A stretch of 61,104 nucleotides of DNA, taken from UBA5941 sp021824385 (GTDB lineage: Bacteria > Patescibacteriota > Microgenomatia > UBA8517). Where the stretch lies: assembly GCA_027347685.1 (NCBI GenBank), contig DAIEQM010000044.1, positions 1 to 61,104 of the forward strand, in the 5' to 3' direction. The notes under the pieces were generated by a model. It was not told where the DNA came from, made no database searches, and worked only from the letters and a program-made list of their open reading frames with translations. This document shows, one piece after another, positions 23,476 to 31,783 of this stretch (position 1 is the first letter of the stretch; each line of letters starts with the position of its first letter). The translations under genes and the position numbers were made by a program.

Positions 23476-25299
23476 TTAATATTCTTCACGATCAAATGAA
23501 TATTCAATTCTGACTTTGGAGAAGTTTTCGGTAGTATCCAATATTTTTTCGGGGATGTCTATCAAAAATCTCGATGGTGGATTACTTGTCCTTTGTCCAA
23601 AGTACAGCCTATGATCTGCATAGGTAAGATATAACACTTCCTTTGCACGAGTGAGGCCCACATACGCAAGCCGTCGCTCCTCCTCCAGTTGTGTGGTGTC
23701 CCAGAGTGCGCGTGAGTGGGGAAACAATCCTTCTTCCATGCCAATTAAAAATACAACAGGAAACTCCAGACCTTTTGCGGCATGGAGGGTCATCAAGGTG
23801 ACGCCATTTTTTGCATCACCATGAGAGTTTTCCTCAGCTTCCACGAGGGAAACGTTTTCTAGAAAGTCCGAAAGAACTGGGAATTCAGACGCGACTGAGC
23901 GCAATTCCTTTATGTTATCAAGCTTATTCATGTTCTCCTCTGATTCTCGTGCGTATTTGCTCGTGTAGTCAGTAACTTGCAAAATCTTGTCTAATATCTC
24001 GAGTGTCGTTATTTTTTCATTAGCGAGGAGTGTATCTTTTACCTCGTTGAATTTTTCGAGTCTACGCTTGCCTATTTTTTCGGCTCTCATTTCTGAAACG
24101 CGGTCGTCCGGATTTTGAAGGAGCCTTAAATAACAAAGTACATCTCTTATTTCAGCTCTATCGTAAAAACGTGTACCTCCAACAAGGGTGTAAGGAATAC
24201 CTTCATGCAAGAATGCCTCTTCCAACACACGTGACTGTGCGTTTGTGCGGTAGAGAACAGCAATATCGTGGTATTCATAGCCAGTTCTTGTTAGAAGTCG
24301 AACTTTTTGTGCAATAAATGAAGCTTCGAGTAATCCGGTTTCAGCTTTGTACAGTTTTATTCGCTCACCTGTTCCGTTTTCGGTCCAGAGCTCTAAAATA
24401 GGGTGGGAGGTGTTTTTAGAGATAACTGCATTCGCCGCTTCCAATATGTTTTCAGTTGATCGGTAATTTTGAGAAAGCTTTATAACTTTGAGATCGGGAT
24501 AATCATCTTTAATATAATTAATGTTTTTATAGTCGGCTCCACGCCAACTGTAAATTGACTGACTGGCGTCGCCAACGGCTGTGATAAAGCCATCACCCAC
24601 GAGGAGTTTCGTAAGGTTATATTGAACTTTGTTTGTGTCTTGCCACTCATCAACGAACACATATTTCAAGCGATTATTCCATTTTTCTAAAATCTCTTTT
24701 TTTTGTGATAAGAGCTTTACGCTTTTAATTAACAAATCATCAAAGTCCAGGGCTTGAGCTTTTTGCAAATATTTTTCGTATTCTTGGTATACCACAAATG
24801 CTTTTTCTTGAACTTCACCTCTCACAAACTCTCCAAATTCCAAAGGGCCGATCATTTGATTTTTGGCTTCATTGATCATCCCACCAATAGCTGCTGGATT
24901 ATATGATTCTTGAGAAATTTTCAAATTATCCATGATGTCTTTGATTGCATCTTTTTGGTCATTGGTGTCATAAATAACAAAGTTTGGATTAATGCCAATT
25001 TCAGCACCATCTATTCTCAGGAGTCTGACACAAAAGCTATGAAAAGTTCCGGCAAAATACGGAAGTGAACTGGTAAGAGCGGCGATGCGATCTTTCATTT
25101 CAGCAGCAGCTTTATTGGTGAAGGTTAACAGGAGTATGGCGTTCCCGGGAATATGTTTTTCGTTCATAAGCCATGCTGCTCGGTACGTGAGCACTCTCGT
25201 TTTTCCACTTCCGGCACCCGCCAATACTAGTAAATTGCCACCATCATAGGTAACTGCCGACAACTGTTCTTTGTTGAGAGAAGAGAGATCAAGACTCAT
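23476..25299 (-). CDS. UvrD/PcrA-type DNA helicase (compact)
   Basis: A 607-residue superfamily 1A 3'-5' helicase for repair and replication-conflict removal. Motifs are LAGAGSGKTRVL (Walker A, about 27), LTFTNKAAAEMKDR (about 59), VDEWQDTN (about 216; a DEWQDTN variant of DEFQDTN), GDASQSIYSWRGAD (about 244), LSQNYRST (about 277), LHAAKGLEFPVV (about 508) and YVGLTRA (about 553). It is about 100 residues shorter than E. coli UvrD because the C-terminal tail is missing. The start has TATTCT ending 7 nt upstream, so although it follows the response regulator by 15 bp it may also have its own leaderless transcript. Confidence 0.93.
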   Translation of the reverse strand: MSLDLSSLNKEQLSAVTYDGGNLLVLAGAGSGKTRVLTYRAAWLMNEKHIPGNAILLLTFTNKAAAEMKDRIAALTSSLPYFAGTFHSFCVRLLRIDGAEIGINPNFVIYDTNDQKDAIKDIMDNLKISQESYNPAAIGGMINEAKNQMIGPLEFGEFVRGEVQEKAFVVYQEYEKYLQKAQALDFDDLLIKSVKLLSQKKEILEKWNNRLKYVFVDEWQDTNKVQYNLTKLLVGDGFITAVGDASQSIYSWRGADYKNINYIKDDYPDLKVIKLSQNYRSTENILEAANAVISKNTSHPILELWTENGTGERIKLYKAETGLLEASFIAQKVRLLTRTGYEYHDIAVLYRTNAQSRVLEEAFLHEGIPYTLVGGTRFYDRAEIRDVLCYLRLLQNPDDRVSEMRAEKIGKRRLEKFNEVKDTLLANEKITTLEILDKILQVTDYTSKYARESEENMNKLDNIKELRSVASEFPVLSDFLENVSLVEAEENSHGDAKNGVTLMTLHAAKGLEFPVVFLIGMEEGLFPHSRALWDTTQLEEERRLAYVGLTRAKEVLYLTYADHRLYFGQRTSNPPSRFLIDIPEKILDTTENFSKVRIEYSFDREEY

Positions 25300-25314
25300 A
25301 TTGAAGAGAATACA

Positions 25315-25743
25315 CTACTCAGCTTTATTTATATACTTTCGAACCGTATCGACAACTTGTTCGGGAGTATACATCGCTTTCACCAAGTACTCTTTTAACC
25401 CGAGTTCTTGAGCCTTTTGCTTTTGAGGAAGTTCTGCAAGATTGGTAAGAGCCAGTACTGGAGGAAGTGTTGCCCCTTCATTTTTTAGTTTTTCAATGAG
25501 TGAGAGGCCATCGATTTTTGGAATATGAAGATCAAGGAGTACGCAGTCTGGTGTTTCTGATTTTAGGGTATTGTACGCAGTCTCACCATCTTTCGCTGAA
25601 ATTACTTCAAAACCTTCTATCGTGAATTTTTCGGTATACATACGAAGCAGCGTATCGTCATCTTCAATAATCATCACTCTCGGCTTGGTGGGAGCCATGT
25701 GATAATTGGTTGGTTCGGGAGCAACAGGAGAAACAGTATCCAT
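25315..25743 (-). CDS. Stand-alone response regulator (receiver domain only)
   Basis: 142 residues: a Pro-rich N-terminus (1-22) and one CheY-like receiver. Acidic pocket IIEDDDTLL (about 26-33), phosphoacceptor Asp in CVLLDLHIPKIDG (about 73), Thr in LALTNL (about 98) and Lys in YLVKAMYTP (about 121) are all present, so it should be phosphorylatable. No output domain is fused and no histidine kinase is in the window. TACAAT lies 10 nt before the ATG. Single-receiver proteins like this are common in CPR genomes and may act on pili or surface processes (inference). Confidence 0.93.
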   Translation of the reverse strand: MDTVSPVAPEPTNYHMAPTKPRVMIIEDDDTLLRMYTEKFTIEGFEVISAKDGETAYNTLKSETPDCVLLDLHIPKIDGLSLIEKLKNEGATLPPVLALTNLAELPQKQKAQELGLKEYLVKAMYTPEQVVDTVRKYINKAE

Positions 25744-25764
25744 GTTGGAATTTATTGTAGCACA

Positions 25765-26940
25765 TTAGAATATTACCCATCCAAAAATATTTATCCAAAC
25801 TACTCCCCAGAGGTTTACGATTACTCCTAATAAGAGGAGAATCCAGTGAATTTTTTTTAGTCCCATCTTCTCTACCCCTAATGCGGTCAGTAAAATAAGA
25901 AACGGATAAAAATCAATTGCGAACCGATATCCAAATTGAGCAAAGCCGTTACTTCCATGTGCCAGTACAAACAGAAAGATCGGAAGTATCGCAGCCCACA
26001 GGTACTGAACGAGTTTCCTTTTGATCGGAGCAAAAAATGCAAATATAAATGCGGGGGTGGTAATCCAGATTGATAATCCATTCCAACTGGGTTCAATAAA
26101 CGGTTTTTCATTTAGTATTTTTGGGAAACTCCAAAATGCTGTTTGCAAGTTTCGAGGGATATATATGACGTTTTCAATTCCATTTGAAAACCATGGTTCG
26201 TCAAAAACCCCAGGAATCAAAAGATATCCTTTGTCCCAAATGACTCCAAATCTCATGAAGTTATACGCAAAGCCAATGAAACCCATGATAAGCAGTCCTA
26301 CCCCAAACGAAACATATCGTTGTTTTTTTCCAGAAAGTAAATACAAAAAAACCGGAATTGAGAAAATGGTGTGAACCCGCGATAAATAAGCGGCGCCGAG
26401 ACAGAGTCCAACCAAAAATGCTTTCTTACTGGTCGATAGGTATATGGCCAAAAACAGAAAGAAAACTGCAGTAAGTTGCCCTAAATACCAGCTCGAGCCT
26501 ACAGACGCTTCAAACCACATAATGGTACCCACTGCGGTGAGAATGGCAGTCCAAAGTGGTGTTTTAGAGTGTTCTTTTGAGAACTTTTGAGCAATACGAT
26601 ATGACAACACGACGCTACCTGCGGCAAGGGTGTGTGCAATAATTTGTTGAGGAAATGAAACTCCAAAAATAAGCACGAACGGAATTGCAACGATGGCAGG
26701 CATAGGGGAATAGGGAACGTACCATCGGTTTAATCCTGCAGGAATCAATTCTGATAGCCACGAAGGGCTTTCGGTTATGTATAATCTGCCGTGTATGAGC
26801 GCGTCTGCTAACCGTGTAAAATAGTCGTATGGGGTGTTACCACCACTCGTTATGAAAAAAATTAAAAAGCACACGAAAAAAATAACCACCGGAGAATTGA
26901 AGCGAAAACTGCTTATTTTGTTTTTAGGATCCTTTATCAT
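25765..26940 (-). CDS. GT-C-like multi-pass membrane protein
   Basis: About 391 residues with roughly ten helices. The first outer loop reads NTPYDYFTRLADALIHGRLY, a pattern of lipid-linked-sugar-dependent glycosyltransferases of the GT39/GT83 kind, although the acidic motif is weak. Substrate is unknown. The ATG at 26940 makes its 5' end overlap the divergent GT-C gene by 89 bp; a GTG at about 26892, just before the first helix, would remove the overlap. The true start is therefore open. Confidence 0.7.
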   Translation of the reverse strand: MIKDPKNKISSFRFNSPVVIFFVCFLIFFITSGGNTPYDYFTRLADALIHGRLYITESPSWLSELIPAGLNRWYVPYSPMPAIVAIPFVLIFGVSFPQQIIAHTLAAGSVVLSYRIAQKFSKEHSKTPLWTAILTAVGTIMWFEASVGSSWYLGQLTAVFFLFLAIYLSTSKKAFLVGLCLGAAYLSRVHTIFSIPVFLYLLSGKKQRYVSFGVGLLIMGFIGFAYNFMRFGVIWDKGYLLIPGVFDEPWFSNGIENVIYIPRNLQTAFWSFPKILNEKPFIEPSWNGLSIWITTPAFIFAFFAPIKRKLVQYLWAAILPIFLFVLAHGSNGFAQFGYRFAIDFYPFLILLTALGVEKMGLKKIHWILLLLGVIVNLWGVVWINIFGWVIF

Positions 26941-29314
26941 TCGATTTTTTTTGGCTTTTAACGGCACCTTATCTCTCGATCAGAATACCTTTATTGCGTG
27001 GGGTCATCAAATTGCTGAGAGCGGCTTTAAAACATTTTACAATAGCTGGAGTGACTATTTACCAGGCTATTTATATATTTTGGGATTTCTCGCAAAAATT
27101 GAAACAATCATTCCACTTCCTCAAGTGCTCCTCTATAAGCTCCCTGCAATACTCTTTGATATAGCATCGGGATTTTTGGTGTACAAAATATTGCGTCCTC
27201 AGGGAACGCGAAAGGCGCTTTTCGGTGCTTCCCTTATTCTTTTGAACCCCGCTGTTCTTTCAAACTCAACACTGTGGGGGCAGGTTGATAGTATATCTTT
27301 TTTCTTTCCACTTCTGAGCATTTATTTACTTCCAGAGTCACCATTATTGTCTGGAATGGCGCTTGGTTTTGGTGCCTTGGTAAAACCTCAAGCCGTACTT
27401 GCTGCTCCAATCATTTTGTATCTTTTTTGGAAACGAAAAGAAAAATTCTCACACATGGCGATACTGGTCACAACTGCTGCACTCGTGTTTTTTGGAGGGT
27501 TTATTCCGTTTTTGAATCATGGAAATATCATTTCATTTGCACTGGAGCGACTTAATGTAACAATATCTCAGTATCCCTATGGATCGGTGAATGCGTTCAA
27601 TTTTTGGGGGTTGTGGGGTTTTTGGCAAGCAGAGTCGGCTGGTTTTTTGTCTGAGAAAAATGTTGGACTTTTATTGTTTGTCATAGCTTCAGTTGTTGCG
27701 TTTTTAAAGTTTCCCAAAGAAAAGAAGGAATACTGGCTCCTCTTTGTTTTTTACGCAGCGAACTTTTTGTTTTTCACCCGCATGCACGAACGGCATTTTC
27801 TTCCTGCAATTATGTCACTTGCAGTTTTGACTCCACTCTTCCCCGTGTTAAGTTTTTTCCTACTGATTATTTCAGCCATGTATCTATTCAATATGTATTA
27901 TGCATATGTCTGGATTACTGAAAATTTTAGAGAAGTGTTCTCACATGAATTAATCACCCTCTTTATTTTGTTGAACATCGTGAGTTTTGTGTGTATTTAT
28001 TTTTATGCTTTTTTTGAAAAACTGTTTCAGAATGTATTGACATTTTTAATGAGTAAAACAATTGTGAAAGATACGCTTTCGTTTGTTTCACTCTTTTATT
28101 CGCAAAAAGAAAAGAAACTTCCAGAAACGCTTTCACTGACAACAAAGCAAACTCTTCTGTCTGGTATTCTGTTGTTTGCACTGATCACCAGACTTGTCGG
28201 CTTAGGTGCGCCTGATCATGAATATTTTGATGAGGTGTATCATGCGTTCACCGCGAAAGTAATGCTTCATGATGATCCGAAGGCTTGGGAATGGTGGAAT
28301 CCCAACCCTGAAGGATTTGCGTATGAATGGACACACCCTCCTGTTGCAAAAGAAGTGATGGCCCTTTCTATGAGAGTATTGGGAGAGAATTCATTTGCAT
28401 ATCGCTTTCCAGCGGCCATGTTAGGAGTTGGTGCTGTTTTTCTTTTGTATAAAGTTGCGTCTCATTTGTTTAATGAAGAAGTTGGTCTTTTATCAAGTTT
28501 TGTCTTTAGTCTTGATGGACTTTTCTTAGTCATGAGTAGAATCGGAATGAACGACATGTATGTTGTGTTTTTGATTTTGCTTACCCTTTTACTTTTCTTG
28601 AAAAACAAGCATTTTCTTGGAGGATTGAGTCTCGGACTTGCTGCGGCTTCTAAGTGGACTACTCTTTGGTTTGTTCCAGTTCTCATTCTGGCATTTTTAC
28701 TCCTCAAAAAACGTTTTAAATTTTCGCTTCTTTGGTTTGTGATTTTGCCACCATTGGTATATGTCGCCACTTATATCCCCATGTTTGTTTCAGGCCATGG
28801 ATTTGATATTTTTTGGGGGATGCAGGAGCAAATGTGGTGGTATCACACAAGACTCGTGGCCACTCATCCGTATAGTTCTCGTTGGTGGACGTGGCCGTTA
28901 CTCCTCCGACCAATTTGGGTATATACGAGCGGGGAGACAAACGGATTTGTTTCTAATATTTATGGCATGGGGAATCCTCTGGTGTTTTGGGGAGGACTGG
29001 TGTCAGCGCTTATTAGTTTAAAATATATTTTTATTGAGAAAAGAAAACACTTGCTTTTGGTTTTAGGTGCATATCTTGGCCTTTTTATGCCCTGGGCCTT
29101 AAGCCCGCGCATTATGTTTTTTTACCATTACTTTCCTGCTGTCCCATTTCTCTCAATACTCATAGGGTTTGTGTTATACAAAAACAAAAAAGCAGTGCTT
29201 CCTTTTTTAGCACTCACACTCGTTCTATTTATATACTTCTATCCTCATTGGGCAGGACTTTCTGTGCCAGTGTGGCTCGACCACTCATATTATTGGCTCC
29301 CTGGGTGGAGGTAA
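26852..29314 (+). CDS. Two-domain GT-C protein: mannosyltransferase-like half fused to a PMT-type half
   Basis: About 820 residues, two complete multi-helix membrane modules. Residues 1-400 resemble GT87/DUF2029-like transferases (SLDQNTFIAWGHQIAESG, YLPGYLYILGFLAK, LVKPQAVLAAP, FTRMHERHFLPA). Residues 430-820 are a protein-O-mannosyltransferase-like unit with DHEYFDEVYHAFTAK (catalytic Asp-Glu), EWTHPPVAKEVM, RIGMNDMYVVF, AASKWTTLWF, WWTWPLLLRPIW and SPRIMFFYHYFP. It would transfer lipid-linked hexose to secreted proteins, for example the Ser/Thr-rich proteins encoded at 29.6-33.2 kb (inference). ATG 26852 is preferred over GTG 26834. Confidence 0.85.
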   Translation: MKKIKKHTKKITTGELKRKLLILFLGSFIIRFFLAFNGTLSLDQNTFIAWGHQIAESGFKTFYNSWSDYLPGYLYILGFLAKIETIIPLPQVLLYKLPAILFDIASGFLVYKILRPQGTRKALFGASLILLNPAVLSNSTLWGQVDSISFFFPLLSIYLLPESPLLSGMALGFGALVKPQAVLAAPIILYLFWKRKEKFSHMAILVTTAALVFFGGFIPFLNHGNIISFALERLNVTISQYPYGSVNAFNFWGLWGFWQAESAGFLSEKNVGLLLFVIASVVAFLKFPKEKKEYWLLFVFYAANFLFFTRMHERHFLPAIMSLAVLTPLFPVLSFFLLIISAMYLFNMYYAYVWITENFREVFSHELITLFILLNIVSFVCIYFYAFFEKLFQNVLTFLMSKTIVKDTLSFVSLFYSQKEKKLPETLSLTTKQTLLSGILLFALITRLVGLGAPDHEYFDEVYHAFTAKVMLHDDPKAWEWWNPNPEGFAYEWTHPPVAKEVMALSMRVLGENSFAYRFPAAMLGVGAVFLLYKVASHLFNEEVGLLSSFVFSLDGLFLVMSRIGMNDMYVVFLILLTLLLFLKNKHFLGGLSLGLAAASKWTTLWFVPVLILAFLLLKKRFKFSLLWFVILPPLVYVATYIPMFVSGHGFDIFWGMQEQMWWYHTRLVATHPYSSRWWTWPLLLRPIWVYTSGETNGFVSNIYGMGNPLVFWGGLVSALISLKYIFIEKRKHLLLVLGAYLGLFMPWALSPRIMFFYHYFPAVPFLSILIGFVLYKNKKAVLPFLALTLVLFIYFYPHWAGLSVPVWLDHSYYWLPGWR

Positions 29315-29362
29315 CTGTTCTATATTGATATAATCTCGTGTGGTCATAAATGGAGGTGTATT

Positions 29363-29605
29363 GTGAGTGAGTTGTCGAAGATTTCATTTCGAATTAAGGA
29401 AGGTCTTGTTGTTGAAACTCTGTCTTTGCCAAATGACTATTTAAACAAAACGGGACAGGAAGCCCTTCGTTGGCCTAATGGTCAAGAGAAAGACCCAACT
29501 TACGTCTGGAATATATCCGAGATGTCGGCTCAACCAGATGGATCTATTATCTTTGTCTTTGTGAGGAATAAACGACTAAATCTCAGAATATTACTTGATC
29601 TGTAA
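29363..29605 (+). CDS. Small hypothetical protein (SD-led cassette)
   Basis: 80 residues; no membrane segment and no recognised family. GTG 29363 has GGAGG 6 nt upstream, and TATAAT lies about 28 nt further up, so the mRNA has a real leader. The N-terminal strand RIKEGLVVETLSL is weakly like the EGGIVV segment of the small proteins at 41.3-41.9 kb. A private terminator follows. Confidence 0.6.
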   Translation: MSELSKISFRIKEGLVVETLSLPNDYLNKTGQEALRWPNGQEKDPTYVWNISEMSAQPDGSIIFVFVRNKRLNLRILLDL

Positions 29606-29615
29606 CAAATGAACT

Positions 29616-29645
29616 AAAGGCATCTTGTGGATAGAGATGCCTTTT
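29616..29645 (+). terminator. Terminator of the 80-residue protein gene
   Basis: AGGCATCT/AGATGCC stem with a 9-nt loop followed by TTTT. Its right edge touches the stop of the leftward surface-protein gene. Confidence 0.75.
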
Positions 29646-30993
29646 ATAGTGCAACGACTATTGCAATTATAGTAAGGAGTGCTCCTCCCAATATAAGTCC
29701 TATCGTTGGAAGCCCAACACCTGCACTCGGAAGGGTTACTGGTGTAGGCGAAGTATTAGTATTTGTTCCTCCTACGTTTCCTGTTGCAGTCGCTCTTGGA
29801 GTACCTGTGCCACCAGTTTGACAGGTTGCGCTTCCCGTATTGGTCGCAATACGACATCTCTTGTCTACACCAGTGATAAAGCAGGTGTATTGAGATCCGA
29901 TGGTTAAACATTCGGCGTTACTACTACAGACACTATTACATTCAAACGAATTATGTGGCGTGGGTGATGTGGTTTGTGGAATATTACATTCTTGTCTATC
30001 TGGGAAAGCAGACAGTCGGCAGGTAGAGGTCGGTGGATAGCAGGTATAACTGGAGTCGATTGCTTTGCAGGTTGCATCGGTTGAACACTGTTTGTTACAT
30101 GCCACTTGTGGTGTAGAAGTCGGAGTTGTTGTCGGTGTAGCGGTTGGAGTACTTGTTGCTCCAAGAGTAAAGTTCAAACTACACATGTTGGGAAGTGGAG
30201 TCGTTGTTGGTGTTCCGGTTGGACTGCTGGTTGGTGAACCGGTAGGAGTTGTAGATGGTGACGTGGTTGGACTTCCTGTCGGTGTTGCGCAGTTTTGTGG
30301 CTCAACGACGTACCCAATATCTCTTCCATTACAGGTAAAGTCGAGCTGCCATGTTAAACACACTGCCCCCAAACCTTTTGTTAATGTCTCGTTCGGTTGA
30401 AGGGTGACATCACCACTGGTATTATGACAACTCGACATTGCAGGCCTGCCAATATTCTCTTGTCGATTTTCACAGTCGAGCAGCCAGTGAACCGTTATTG
30501 GACTACTCGTCGTATTTCTGGTGGTAAAGCTTGGTGTCGAATTCCAATTTCCCGAATCAGGCCCCGTTTGAAGTCCTGCACAGGCCGGTTGGTTGTTGTA
30601 GGATCCACTCTGTTGGCAATCTAAGCTCCCCACAACCTTCCAGTCGAAATTTCCGCTAATCGGCACATCAACATGGCCGATGATAGTTTTGGGAGATCGT
30701 GGCCCAAATCCGGGAACATCAAATGTCCCTACTTTTGCGCCATCAATTAAAACATCCGCTTTTTGAGCAGGTTCAGTTCTATCTGATGCATTTTCGATAC
30801 TGACATCTCCAGTTTGACTCACTCCAAAAGAGTAGGTAGTACAATCCCATGCAAAGAGTTTTGATTGGGGAGCATTCGGGGCAACAGCCTGTCCTCTCAG
30901 TTGGTAGAGTCTTAGAGACGTAAATATCCCCACACCCGCTAGCACAAATGTAGTTCCTATAATGAGTGATGTAATAATGTTTTTCTTGCGCAT
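29644..30993 (-). CDS. Cys-rich surface protein with Thr/Pro linkers and a wall-anchor-like C-terminus
   Basis: 449 residues. An N-terminal helix (about 7-29) is followed by a beta-rich domain (about 44-125) that is paralogous to the next gene's domain. A second beta-rich region contains paired cysteines (about 130-235). Then come TPTGSPTTSPS-type linkers, two similar cysteine modules of about 40 residues (about 298-340 and 350-392; C-x3-C-x5-C-x8-C pattern), another linker, the motif LPSAG and a C-terminal helix. LPxAG plus helix resembles a sortase-type signal. It is the last gene of the pilN-pilO operon. Adhesion or cell contact is inferred. Confidence 0.75.
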   Translation of the reverse strand: MRKKNIITSLIIGTTFVLAGVGIFTSLRLYQLRGQAVAPNAPQSKLFAWDCTTYSFGVSQTGDVSIENASDRTEPAQKADVLIDGAKVGTFDVPGFGPRSPKTIIGHVDVPISGNFDWKVVGSLDCQQSGSYNNQPACAGLQTGPDSGNWNSTPSFTTRNTTSSPITVHWLLDCENRQENIGRPAMSSCHNTSGDVTLQPNETLTKGLGAVCLTWQLDFTCNGRDIGYVVEPQNCATPTGSPTTSPSTTPTGSPTSSPTGTPTTTPLPNMCSLNFTLGATSTPTATPTTTPTSTPQVACNKQCSTDATCKAIDSSYTCYPPTSTCRLSAFPDRQECNIPQTTSPTPHNSFECNSVCSSNAECLTIGSQYTCFITGVDKRCRIATNTGSATCQTGGTGTPRATATGNVGGTNTNTSPTPVTLPSAGVGLPTIGLILGGALLTIIAIVVAL

Positions 30994-31000
30994 AAAATAA

Positions 31001-31777
31001 TTAATACCAAGTTCCGTCTGATCCCTTTAGCTGAGCTGTTATTTCAAAATCTTTCACTCCGGTTGGAATTGTGTAACTATCATAATAGTTATTGTTCGAA
31101 TCCTTTAATGTTGATGCAGGTAAAAGCGATCCGTTCACCGTAAACCGCACGGAGGTGTAGTTGGTGACAGCACCTGAGCCAACTGCTACGAGTCGTATTT
31201 TTGATCCAGCAGTGAGTGAGGAAAGTTGACTCGCGGTATAAGCTGTAGACCCATCCTCAGAATACGCTTTTATATTTTGACACTGATAACTGGTTCCCGT
31301 TATTTCAATCCTACCCGCGTTCGAACAATCTGAAGTGCCATTTATTTGCCAAGAAAATGTGGATGTGGGCACCGTTACTGTCCCCAGTGTTTGCGATCCG
31401 CCGGCAGGGAGCGCTGGTACGTCAAAGGTGTGTACTAATTGGTTATTCACAAACACGTCAGCTCTCTGAAGCGGTTCTGCCGAAGAAGAATTGTTCGTCA
31501 CAATAACACTGCCGTTTGCAGTTAGCGAAAAGGTATAGGCACCGCAATTCCAGGCATTCGATTTAAACAGTACCGGACGCGCGATAAGTATAAATCCGGA
31601 GAGCGTCGTGATCGTGAGAATAATAACAGCAATAATGGCAAAGAGCGCCTTTTTGTTTCGTCGTGGTGGAAGTGCGGAACTACCTGACATGGTACCCATT
31701 TCTGGTGTTAGACCACTGGTGACGGTTGATTGAGGCATTACCACATTGGGTGTGGATGGAATGGTGGGCGGGTTCAT
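31001..31777 (-). CDS. Membrane-anchored surface protein, paralogous domain
   Basis: 258 residues: a disordered cytoplasmic N-terminus with PPRRNKK, one membrane helix (about 44-66), then a beta-rich domain (about 72-155; NCGAYTFSLTANGSV ... ADVFVNNQLVHTFDVP) that aligns with residues 48-125 of the 449-residue neighbour (TYSFGVSQTGDVSI ... ADVLIDGAKVGTFDVP). A further beta domain (about 160-258) has no recognised family. There is no C-terminal anchor. Seven bp separate it from the upstream gene, so it is in the same operon. Domain duplication inside the operon is directly visible. Confidence 0.72.
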   Translation of the reverse strand: MNPPTIPSTPNVVMPQSTVTSGLTPEMGTMSGSSALPPRRNKKALFAIIAVIILTITTLSGFILIARPVLFKSNAWNCGAYTFSLTANGSVIVTNNSSSAEPLQRADVFVNNQLVHTFDVPALPAGGSQTLGTVTVPTSTFSWQINGTSDCSNAGRIEITGTSYQCQNIKAYSEDGSTAYTASQLSSLTAGSKIRLVAVGSGAVTNYTSVRFTVNGSLLPASTLKDSNNNYYDSYTIPTGVKDFEITAQLKGSDGTWY

Positions 31778-31783
31778 AAGTAG

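Noticed and set aside
29840..30300. Repetitive DNA at 29.8-30.3 and 31.9-32.1 kb as a possible CRISPR or VNTR.
   Set aside because: The repeats are short, in frame and degenerate, and encode Thr/Pro-rich linkers. No equal-length direct repeats with spacers were seen anywhere in the window.
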